Below, piece by piece: positions 43,339 to 53,123 of a DNA stretch of 64,000 nucleotides (within the stretch, counting starts at the first letter, position 1; each line of letters opens with the position of its first letter). Position numbers and translations under genes: made by a program. This DNA is from Patiria pectinifera (taxonomy: Eukaryota > Echinodermata > Asteroidea > Valvatida > Asterinidae). Location: contig CM057129.1 of the NCBI GenBank assembly GCA_029964075.1, forward strand, positions 25,597,430-25,661,429, in the 5' to 3' direction. The notes below the pieces were generated by a model. That model was given only the letters and a program-made list of their open reading frames with translations, searched no databases and had not been told where the DNA came from.

Positions 43339-44405
43339 TGCCTTCCATTGTAAAATATTGAACATCCAGCCAAAAGGCTATGGAGATGAAGCTTAAACTC
43401 AGATTACAACTTGCATCTTAGTCTTCCATTGTAACAAGCGCGAGTGCACATTAAGCTCTGGCCCGGTTCCGGAATGTCTCACTTCATATGCAAATAGATG
43501 CACATGCGCATCAATCGAGACAAAGGGGCATGTCCTGAAAATTTTCGCCAAGAGTGCATTTACCGACGATGGCATTGCATTTGGTCAATTTTTGGTCAAT
43601 TAGGGGGCCCGTTTTTGGTCAATTTTCCGGGGACCGACTGACCGATCACAAAGTAACATGTAGAAGCTCCGGTCAGAGCTTAAAAAAGAAACAGTCTAAA
43701 ATAATGGCAATGGACAGATGGTTACTAAAACTCATCATCATCTGATAAACACTACGAAGGTGAAGGGAGACATTCTGTTGATGATCAGCATGCTGGTCTA
43801 AACTAGGCTCAAGATCCAAGGAAGACTTTTCAAAACCTAACCTGTTGAAGTTTCGGCTCGTTGGATACTACACTTTGAGAAAACAGGGAAAAATTATGCA
43901 CAACCTTTCGATCACGAAACACAATTTCGTCATTATACGTCTTTATTCCAAAAATCAGTCAATTGACTTATCGTTGGAAATCACCTACATTTCTTGATTT
44001 CTTCTTCTTGTCAGCAAGCCAGAAGGAATAATTTAACAGGGTATTTAATACCAGCCAAGTCTTCTCCAATCTTTACTTTTGAAGAAGCATGATTTTAGTC
44101 AGAAATGATGATTGATACAGACCACAGACAATACGAACCAGAAATCACTTCACACATTTTCACATATTTATGTGTATATAAAAGATGTTCATTTTTATTC
44201 TAATTGTACATTTTGTATAGAGTGACGAAAGCAGTTTGTATCAGCTAAAACTATAACAAGTTGTAAATTAGAAATTGAGGCTAAATGTGTTGGTTTTTGG
44301 TGTTGATTAAACGCACTTTGTGTTGACAAAATTTCCTGGATTACCCCGCCATTTTCTTGCCCTGAATTGTTACTATTAATGATAATAAAAATAAAATTAA
44401 AAAAC
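43339..44405. other. FAM227B 3' flank with repeat fragments
   Basis: Probable 3' UTR followed by about 43855-44000, an inverted relative of 30175-30360. Then about 44005-44110 (agcaagccagaaggaataat) is a piece of MITE family M. Candidate polyA signals occur near 44383. No further gene. Confidence 0.45.
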
Positions 44406-44980
44406 AGTCCACACTCATTGCAGGGGCATAATTTTGAATCTGCTGATGTCTCTGAATATAACGTCATTTATATAAACCTTTGGGAACTTTTGTTAGCTAC
44501 CAAAGACTGTAAATCGTCCAAGACTGACAGCAGTTCATGAAAAATGATGCAGTTTGAAAAGTTGCAAATGTAAAGATTACGCGAGGAGAAATTGCTAAGC
44601 GCAAACACACATGCCCCTAGTGCCCAAACAAAGCACGGGTAAATCAATTTCGCGTGCTCCCATGTTCAGCGCATTGGGACCCCGTGTAAAATGCACTTTA
44701 TAAGAATGGTTTATTATTATTATTATTATTATTCCCTGCTGTTCGTTTTGGGCAGTGTAACATTGTCACGCAGCGATTTCCACTCGTATGCTCTTTAAAT
44801 TTGCAACTTTTCAAGCTGCATTATTTTTCATAAACCGTTGTCAATCTTGGATGATTTACAGTCTTTGGTAGCAAACGGGTATCAAAATGTAGCTAACAAC
44901 ATTTCCCAAAGGTCTATATAAATGACGTTACCATAAGACGATCAGATTCAAAATTATGACCCCTCCAATGAGTGTTGACT
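44406..44980. mobile_element. Foldback MITE between the FAM227B and GALK2 3' ends
   Basis: Ends AGTCCACACTCATTGCAGGG and inverted AGTCAACACTCATTGGAGGG; arms of about 170 bp include aattttgaatctg, atataaatgacgt and accaaagactgtaaatc. The middle holds a TTA microsatellite (about 44709-44731). Non-coding. Confidence 0.7.
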
Positions 44981-45472
44981 TTCTTTTGTTTGCAGCGTTT
45001 ACTAAATGTATACTACATTGCACATTAAGTTGATTTAGTTTAGCTGGGAAGCAACATGGCATTCCAATACGGCTTCATTTTGGTTAAACAGTTGCCATGA
45101 ACCAATTATAAACTTGTTGCAACCTGTAAATGCTTGGAATAAAAAAAAAGCAAAAACTAACAAGGCACTTTTCTCATTAAAGCTGGCATGCACACTACAG
45201 CTATAAAATACTCAGTTACATTAGTCTTGGTACACTGTGGAATTAAAATCAGACTCGGTTTTTCATTGACACTGATAAAATTTGATATAAAAGATCACCT
45301 GGAAGATAATCAAAGCATAGTGTCTCCAACTATATCAGAATAATTTACTTTCAAAACCAAACTTTCAAGGAATTATTGAAAGGAAATGCTGTTTACTGTT
45401 TTTTTGTTTATGTAAGTACTGGAAATTGGCAGTTTCTTGGATGAAAAAACAATAACATGGACAAAATGGGGA

Positions 45473-45580
45473 ACCACCACCATAATGCTGGGTAGCCCAA
45501 TCAGTAGTGCCCTGGAATGGCAATCTGGAGGTCGCAGGTTCAAACCCTGCTCCAGTCAATTTCTTTGTTCAACTTTAAAA
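45473..45580 (+). mobile_element. tRNA-derived SINE, family S, copy 2
   Basis: tgggtagcccaatcagtagt (A-box region), aggtcgcaggttcaaaccct (B box) and the tail gtcaatttctttgttcaact. Lies downstream of GALK2 in the convergent intergenic region. Confidence 0.6.
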
Positions 45581-45727
45581 TTAAAAACAAAATATCTTAG
45601 GAATGTTAACTTAATTACATCTAAGTCATAATCGCCTGTACTTTGAAACAAAAATACTGAAGTGAAGAAACTTGATGACTTAAGGAGTTGTTCCATTGTA
45701 AACTTTTTAAAGGACTTTGTCCTGATT

Positions 45728-48700
45728 TCAGAGAGAGGTTTCGGCGTCCAGTTGGATGATATTGGCTCCGTTGCCAGGCTCGGTAGCAAACAAACTCTCC
45801 TGGACACGTCCCTGTAGCTTGGGATCAGCTGCGTAATACCCAGCATGCACCTTGCTGATGAAGTCATCAACACCCTCGGATGGTACCATGGAAACGGCGC
45901 ATCCACCCCAACCAGCGCCTGTCAGACGGGAGCCCAATGCCCCAGAGTTTCTGTTTCAGTGGAAGTAAAGAAAAAGAAATTATTGATTTGAATGATTCTC
46001 CATCTCCAGCTAACATTCTCAATCCACCTAGCATCCTGTTCCCTATGCTCCTCTCTCCACCAAGGCTGCTGGTTAAGTTCTGCATCTCCAGCAGGCTGGC
46101 AGTTTCTCCTGAAGACAAACAGGATGCTCTGTTCACAACCAATTGTTCTAAGAATCGGACAACTCGTACCAAAATTTGCAGAGAACTTTGAAGAGATTCA
46201 TTCGTTTAGATGGACCCAAAGAGCCATCCTGCTGTACTCTTAGTGATTGAGTAACTGACTGACTGACCATGTCTGTATGAATCATGTCCTAAACTGCCAT
46301 CAGGCAAGCCGTTGTCTTTTTGTCCTTAGATTGTCAAATGCCGAGCAAAAACCGCCTTGTGCTACATTGATATAGCAGCAGTTTGTATGACAACTCACAA
46401 GTCCTCGCTGGGTAGCAGCATCAGCCTACAGTCCCCCCTCCATTCACTATTTACGCATTGCCTCACCCACTCCCTAACCCACTCACCTGCACAGCTCTAC
46501 TAGTGGATCTAACAGTTCACAGCTACATTAATACAAGTCTCTGCAGCTTGTATGGCCATCGCATATTAGTCATGGCCGTTGCTCATGAGTCCTAGCTAGG
46601 TAGCATTAGCCTACCACCCACCCACCAACTATCCACCCACCACATCGCCCCTCCCACTTCACCCCCTAACCATCTCACCTGCAGAGCTTTACTAGTTCAC
46701 AGCTACATTGATACAAGTCTCGGCAACTTGTATGCCTCTTGAGTCATCCTAGCTGAGTAGCAACATTAGCCTACCACCCACCCAGCATCTATCCACCCAT
46801 CGCCCCTCCCACCCCACCCCACCCCATCTACTAACCAACTCACCCGCAGAGCTCTACAAATTGATCTAGCAATTAAAATTTACATTGATACAAGTCTCGA
46901 TAGCAGAGTTGTAACGAGTCACTGATTTTTGTGACTCGAGTCGAGTCATTTTAAAGAAGTGACTCGAGTCAAGTCGAGTCATTTTAAAGAAGTGACTCGA
47001 GTCGAGTCAAGTCATTGGATCAAAAGGTCGAGTCGAGTCGAGTCGAGTCAAATATTTAGCTCGAGTCAATTCGAGTCACTATTATTTGAACACTATCTAT
47101 ACCAAAATTTATAAAAGGAGGCCATAAGTTTAGCCAGCGTTCGAATCCAAGAACTTTATAAGAAATTGCCCAAAACCAATGATGAAACAGCGAATTAGAA
47201 TATGTGTTTAAAAATCTGGTTCCTGGATAGTATTTTGTGCGTTCTAGAACCATGAGGTGGGAGTCTGTGACACGTATATTTGTACATGACTGCTATTCGC
47301 AAAGTAAAGTGAGCATAAATTTTGCACCGTAAGTCATTGCAAATACTTTTCGCAGGGTTGCGCTTTTATTTTTGGGAGTCGAGTCTTATTAGCCTTCACT
47401 CGAGTCAAGTCGAGTCTTCTGATGAGGGACTCGAGTCGAGTCAGGTCATTTGCTCGCAGTGACTCAAGTCGAGTCAAGTCATTTACCCTTTGGGACTCGA
47501 GTCACCAAAAATTGTGACTCGAGTCGGACTCCAGTCTAGTCATCGACTCGAGTCATTACAACTCTGCTCGATAGCCTGTACGACTGTCACTGATGAGTTG
47601 TCCTAGCTGGGTAGCAGTATCAGCCTACCACCCACCCACCCACCAACTATCCAGCAATCGCCTCACCCACCCCGCCCCACCCTCTAACCCACTCACCTGC
47701 ACAGCTCTACAAGTTGATCTAGAGGTTCACAGCTACAAGTCTTGACAGCTAGTATGACCATCACTCCTAGAATCATAGCAACATAATAAGCCTACCACCC
47801 ACCCACTGACTATCCACCAATCGCCTCAACCACCCCACCCCACCCCATCCACTCACCTGCAGAGCTCTACTAGTTGATCTAGAGGTTCACAGCTACACTG
47901 ATACAAATCTCGGCAGCTTGTATGACTATCGCTCATGAGTGCTCCTAGCAGAGTAGCGGCATCAGGCTACCACCCACCCACCAATTATCCACCCCACCCC
48001 ATCCACTAATCCACTCACCTGCAGAGCTCTACTAGTTGATCTAGAGGTTCACAGCTACACTGATACAAATCTCGGCAGCTTGTATGACTATCGCTCATGA
48101 GTGCTCCTAGCAGAGTAGCGGCATCAGCCTGCCACCCACCCACCAACTATCCACCCCACCCCATCCACTAATCCACTCACCTGCACAGCTCTACTAGTTG
48201 ATCTAGAGGTTCACAGCTACACTGATACAAGTCTCGGCAGCTAGTATGACTATCGCTCATGAGTCCTCCTAGCAGAGTAGCGGCATCAGCAGGTCCCTGA
48301 TCACAAATCTCCTTGAATTTCACAACTCGGTTTGCTTCACCAAACACATGCTTGGCACGATCATGCAACTTGAACGAAGTGACTGTAAAATCAGAGGTTT
48401 GGAAATGGACAAAGTATCAGTGATCTGGCTGAGAAACGCAGTGAAACTATTATTTATTTTAAACAATTTCTGTTAAAAAAAACATTTCCTGATCAACCTT
48501 TTCCAAATACTGATAGATGCCAAAGATAGAAAATTGACAAATATAGTCAAGAGAGGGCGCTGTTTGAAAACTTTTGAGAGCCGAGTGGACAGGACATACT
48601 GCATGCGCGTACTGGTTCGCGTACTAGTGCGCAGTACCCACGACTAATTGTATTCTGAATGTTCACAAAGATAGCATCTTCGCGTGAGCATCAGGCGTCG

Positions 48701-51700
48701 TAAGCAATGCATCTGAATGTCTCTCCCAGTGGTCTCCCCCAACTCTCCCATTCTTGTCATTGAGGGGGTACTTGTGCACGGAGCCCATACACAACTCACA
48801 GACCCAGACCCACTCATAGAACGAACACATGAACTAAGAAAGACAACACTGCCAATTTTTTTTTTAGCTTGTCGTTTTTTAAGCTTTAATGCTCCAATTC
48901 AATTCCCAATTTAAAAGATTTCAGTGAAGGCGTCTTGTGAGTCGGCAATCTTCTCACCTTCCAGTGTGTTCTGGCTCAGGCTCTCCTTGTTCAACTCCTC
49001 TTCCGACACCCCAAGGATGTCACAAACCTCCTGTTTGCTGTACGGCTCAAGATGCAGCACATCCTCCACAATGCTCAACATGTCCTCCGAGGAGACTCCT
49101 AGCGCCTCTTGTAGCTTGGCTAACACCTTAAGCTGCTTCCAGTCTAATCCTTTAGCCTTGGCCAAGACCTAGTACAAAAGGATTGAAAATATACAAAGGG
49201 GGCCATGATCCCCCCCAAACGAACCCAATTTTTTTTTTTCTTAAGTGATGTCGCAAATTTTTTTGTTTAAGTTGTCAGAAATAGCATCAGTTCGCACCAC
49301 AGAGCATCTAGAATCCCAAAAATTTACAGGGCCCTTAAGTGGGCCCCAAACCCTACGCCGTAGCTTTTTGGACTCACTTTTTTGGGGACCAAATTTTTTT
49401 TTACCTACCCCCAAAATTGTGTTCTGGATCCACCCTTGCAGGAAACTCAACAATGTCTTGAAACTTTGCCACAGTTTGATTTTGGTTAAAAATGGATTTA
49501 TGCCATGTTTTTATTGGTTATGAAAGTTTGACCCTATTTTTCACAAACTGGCTGCTATGGTAACTCTACCTGGGTTGCTAGGCGACACTCAACCACTCTG
49601 ATATTGAAGTGAGACGTTGCAGCTTTCTGTAATTCCACGCAACTATTGGAGATGACAAACGACACACCAGGAGGTATGGAAACGCTGGTGGCTCGGATGG
49701 GGTTAAACTGGATCCACTTGGCCTGTATGTGATCAATATTGGATAAAAAAATATTGATACAACTGCAGAAATGGGTTGTTGCATGAAGAATTAGAGAAGC
49801 TTTTAAAACGTTTCTGTTAAAATAAAATATCCGGTCTTAATTTATCATTTTGACATCGGGTCACTCTGTTTATCATTTAGGTATTTTGAATGGACTATTT
49901 TGACAAACAATTAGAAGCCATTTTTCAAGGGGCATCACGTTTGCGCTCATGCCACACGCAATCTTAAAGACGAAGCACGCCTACATTTTGGTAACACTAT
50001 TGGTCGAAGGAGCCCGGAGTGCGTGCGTATTACCTGAGCGCAATTCGCTCGAGTTTGGCGCCATCTCAGAAAATGGCTGTCGCCGAATTAGGTACTCGGT
50101 AGCATTCTATTGTCTGTTGTTTTAGCTGTTTTTCCTTTTTACCTCTTTGTTTTTACCCGTTCACCACAAGACATGTTTTACAATGAAAGGAGTTGACAGT
50201 TCAGCAAAATGATTCAATGTCTTAAGGACATTTCATCTATCTTTACTAAAATTCATAAAATATTCGAAAATGAAATGAAAAAAAGAGACTCACAGTTCCA
50301 GTTTCCGCCAGGAAGCAGATAGATTGATCCATACCACCGCCTTGAGTGCCAATATAACGCTCACATCTCATACAGATATCTGCTAATTTCCTCTGAATTA
50401 AAACAAAAATAAAGGTTATCATTACTTAGAAGAGGATGGGATGAATTTTAACGTATTCGTGAGTAAGTATTAAAACCACCTCATCTCAAAATTTCAAATG
50501 TTCTGCTGCGAGTACAGCCGATAAGCCCCCAAAATTTAATTTAATTAATTTGGTCGCATTTGCCAGACAAACATTTTTTACTTGAAAGTCACCAATTGCC
50601 AATAAGCCATTTGAGAGTGACCTATACCCTTTGGGATTTAAATTTGAAAAACGTCTGGTACACTGACTTGCTCAGAATGCTTAGCACATTTTAACTGTGA
50701 ATTCTCCAGACCAAAGACACCGTTGCTAATCACATGATTTGGGGCAAGCTCTTGCATAGTTACGTAAGAGTCCCTCAGCACCAATACATTGTTCACAATG
50801 GGTGAGAATGGCACAAAGACACCAGACCATACCGGAGCTGGGGGTTGCTAGTATAAAGCTTGCCTCGAATCACGTGATATAGTAACAGTCTCTTTGATCG
50901 GGTGAATGTAAATGTAACTCATGCAAAGCATTGGATTAAGTCAGCGTTCCAAATATTATTCAAATGTAACTTGCAAATGGCTTATTTCTATGTGATACTT
51001 TTGCCCAGGTTAAGGGGGGGGGGAGAGGGAGTTGGGCAGGCAACTCTAAACACACCCTATAATCTGCCCATGGATCAGGACCTATTTCAGCAAAGACTGT
51101 TACACCTACCTTAGGTATCTCCAGCCCATTGGCATGCATAGTGACCAGACTACTACAGCACACCAAGGCACTAGAGCTAGACAGACCAGCACTGCGTGGG
51201 ACGATGCCATCCACCATCAGGTTCATACCAGACGGTGTAGATACACTCTCGGCTTCTACGATGCCTCGAAAGCCACACAGGATGTAGTTATGCCATAGAG
51301 GGTTGCTGGGATCGATCTTGTAGTCTTCAGTGCTTGATGTGAAATCCCTATCGGAATTGAGAAAATCACACAAACTGTTTTATGAGAAATAATTTAGTTT
51401 CAGTTTTTTTCTTTCTTTTTTCTTGTGTAGGTAAAAAGAAGAAGCTTGTTTTGGGTAATCATGTAGTTTAGGACACATCTGTGTTTTACAAATTCTATTC
51501 AGTAATTAAAACCCTGCCCTTTTTCCACAAAACATAGCTAGCTCTTAGCGAACTATTTAGATGATTCTTAACACATAAAGGGACTTTTCCTGCTTGTATC
51601 ATAGCCAAATGTTGTAAGTCCCAAAACATTTTCATTCTCTTATATGGCGGGGTCCTAAACTACATGATTACTATACCTTTGTTTTATTATTTTAAGGCTT

Positions 51701-52833
51701 ACATTTGTTTTATTTAAACTGGAGGAACTGGGGATGTACTAAAAAATACACAAATCAAAACAAAACAAAGCCCCAAAACACAAGAAAAAAATAAGCAGTG
51801 CTGTCAAGTTAACTCCCCCCCCAAAAAAACCACACCCCCCCCCACAAAAAAAACCCACAAAACATACTATAACAAAAACTGATAAACAACATGATACAAT
51901 GCCTTACTTGTATTCTGGATTTGTATTTTTGAAGTCAAGTTTCTTATCTGCATTTGGTCCGGCAGCGATCACGATGTCTTGTTGAATGGCCATCGGTAAG
52001 ACAGAATAGCCACAGTAGTCTATATGCTCACCTGAGTGTATTTAGTCAGATTGGGAAAATGGTTTGACATGTTTAAAATTTATTTGAAAGGACTGCAGTT
52101 GTTTTTCCTATGTAGTATTTGTTTTTACTTGACTTCACATTTAAAATTAGACCAAGTAAAAAAATAAAATACTTTTTCGTCCTGGCTTTTTTTCATTTCT
52201 TTTTCCCTAAGATGGCAGATTTTCCCAAGATGGCGGCCCACTGATCTCCATTATATAACAATTCTTCCATTTTCCCGACTCTTTTGCTGAAACACAGTTG
52301 TGTCCAAAGGAGCCGTCACCTTTTCTACATGGCTACAATTTTGCTGGAAACAAATACATGGACAATATATTGACAACATTTGCAAAATATATTGCAAATG
52401 TAATAAAAAAGGGGCAGGAAACAGGAAATGGGCAGGGAAAAGAAATTGGTATATGTTTTTTACTTGGCCTTATATGAAAATAAATAACTGTGTAACAAAC
52501 TAACACGTTATTACATTTCCGTCTAGGAATCTTTTTTGATTTTTAATTAATATAATAATATTCTTACCAATTATATTGACTCGTCCAGGTGCTCTAGCAA
52601 AAAAGGCTGGCTCTGTACCAAAACTCTCAATGTACAGCTTTCGGATGGATTTATACCTGATTGATAAATATTAAAAATATAACTAGACTAGATTCACTTT
52701 CATGACTTTCAGCACAATGACAATGGCAGAATTTTCATCTGCCCGGTTTTGCAATTTATTTCACCTACCTTTCTTTTTGTGAGCTTGGAACTTTTGTTAC
52801 AATCTCGGGACAATCTCTAGGATTTCCAGCCAT
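45728..52833 (-). CDS. GALK2: N-acetylgalactosamine kinase / galactokinase 2, 9 exons, 467 aa
   Basis: Exons (minus, 5' to 3'): 52833-52769, 52656-52568, 52031-51908, 51347-51110, 50392-50294, 49722-49570, 49168-48958, 48382-48181, 45950-45728. All have GT-AG sites and joining phases, total 1404 bp. GHMP-kinase motifs are complete: [20 protein letters not shown] (about 43-62), GLSSSSALV (147-155), GGGMDQS with the likely catalytic Asp194, and [12 protein letters not shown] (400-411). It transfers phosphate from ATP to GalNAc (and galactose) in cytosolic amino-sugar salvage. Length is close to the human enzyme. The Met at 52833 is chosen by alignment; an in-frame ATG at 52962 would add a stretch unlike the family. 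The final intron (2.2 kb) holds the exon-8 copy array. Confidence 0.95.
46384..48128 (-). repeat. Tandem decayed copies of the GALK2 exon-8 end plus 5' splice site
   Basis: Copies of the last ~110 bp of exon 8 with its donor lie at 48128-48019, 47967-47857, 47790-47697, 47624-46844 (split by a hAT MITE), 46770-46679, 46610-46487 and a stub at about 46427-46384. Six keep a usable G|GTGAG donor. Each is preceded on the minus strand by a G/T-rich stretch ending TAG or CAG. Divergence rises with distance from the real exon. The copies are out of phase with exons 7 and 8, so inclusion would bring early stops. Confidence 0.85.
46904..47566. mobile_element. hAT MITE packed with GACTCGAGTC, inserted in an exon-8 copy
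   Basis: Ends CAGAGTTGTAACGAGTC and inverted CAGAGTTGTAATGACTC; perfect 8-bp TSD ctcgatag at 46896-46903 and 47567-47574. 663 bp. Both subterminal zones are arrays of gactcgagtcgagtca; the middle is AT-rich and non-coding. It interrupts one decayed copy of GALK2 exon 8, so it is younger than that duplication. Confidence 0.85.
48540..48800. repeat. Dispersed repeat, copy 2 (GALK2 intron 7)
   Basis: Homologous to 35060-35350 (agagagggcgctgtttgaaa region, gcgcgtactggttcgcgtac, gagcatcaggcgtcgt, gtgcacggagcccata). Nothing coding seen. Confidence 0.65.
49195..49438. mobile_element. hAT-type MITE, CAAGGGCGGATCCAG family, copy 3 (left-truncated)
   Basis: The right end ttctggatccacccttg and the body (gcaccacagagcatctagaa, gggcccttaagtgggcccc) match copies 1 and 2. 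The left TIR is lost, leaving gggggccatgat. It abuts the GALK2 exon 7 acceptor, about 26 bp away on the intron side. Confidence 0.75.
49723..50293. other. GALK2 intron 5
   Basis: Nothing recognisable except a GC-richer patch at about 49930-50110 with ctcagaaaatggctgtcgcc, which looks like a start-codon context but stops after nine codons. No feature is assigned. Confidence 0.4.
50393..51109. other. GALK2 intron 4
   Basis: AT-rich with a G-rich run near 51014. No element boundary or extra exon seen; the open frame at 50902-51114 is not family-like. Confidence 0.4.
51348..51907. other. GALK2 intron 3
   Basis: Low-complexity, with long A/C runs near 51825-51860. No gene or element identified. 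Confidence 0.4.
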
Positions 52834-53123
52834 ATTTGATATATTTTCGTATCTAACTGTGACGGGGGAAATTGTTTGTTTCACGACGTCTACACTGCAT
52901 GTCTTTTGCCAACACAACAGTTTCTGCCTGATGAACTCCACCTCTCTGTTGGAAAAAGTCACGTGACAGTTATTGATCAGCTGACCTTCAATGTAAATAA
53001 AAGAAATACATCACCATTGTGATTGGATAATAGTGAGAAATATAAGCGTGAAGGGAGTGCTCTCATATTTCATTGGATATAATTTCCAGCGAGGGTGCGC
53101 GCGCAATACATTCCTGATTCAAG
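52834..53123. promoter_or_regulatory. Head-to-head promoter between GALK2 and MRPS30
   Basis: Only 290 bp separate the two start codons, which diverge. It holds a perfect palindrome GTCACGTGAC (52958-52967), which is an E-box/CLEAR-type USF/TFE site, and two ATTGG boxes (inverted CCAAT) at 53022-53026 and 53072-53076. No TATA at a convincing distance. At the MRPS30 start, caagATGGCGGCC (53120-53132) is a YY1-like motif over the ATG, common in mitoribosomal and ribosomal gene promoters. Confidence 0.65.

Noticed and set aside
52834-52962. N-terminal extension of GALK2 from the ATG at 52962
   Set aside because: In frame, but it would add 43 residues unlike the family and would lie over the promoter palindrome; kept as 5' flank.
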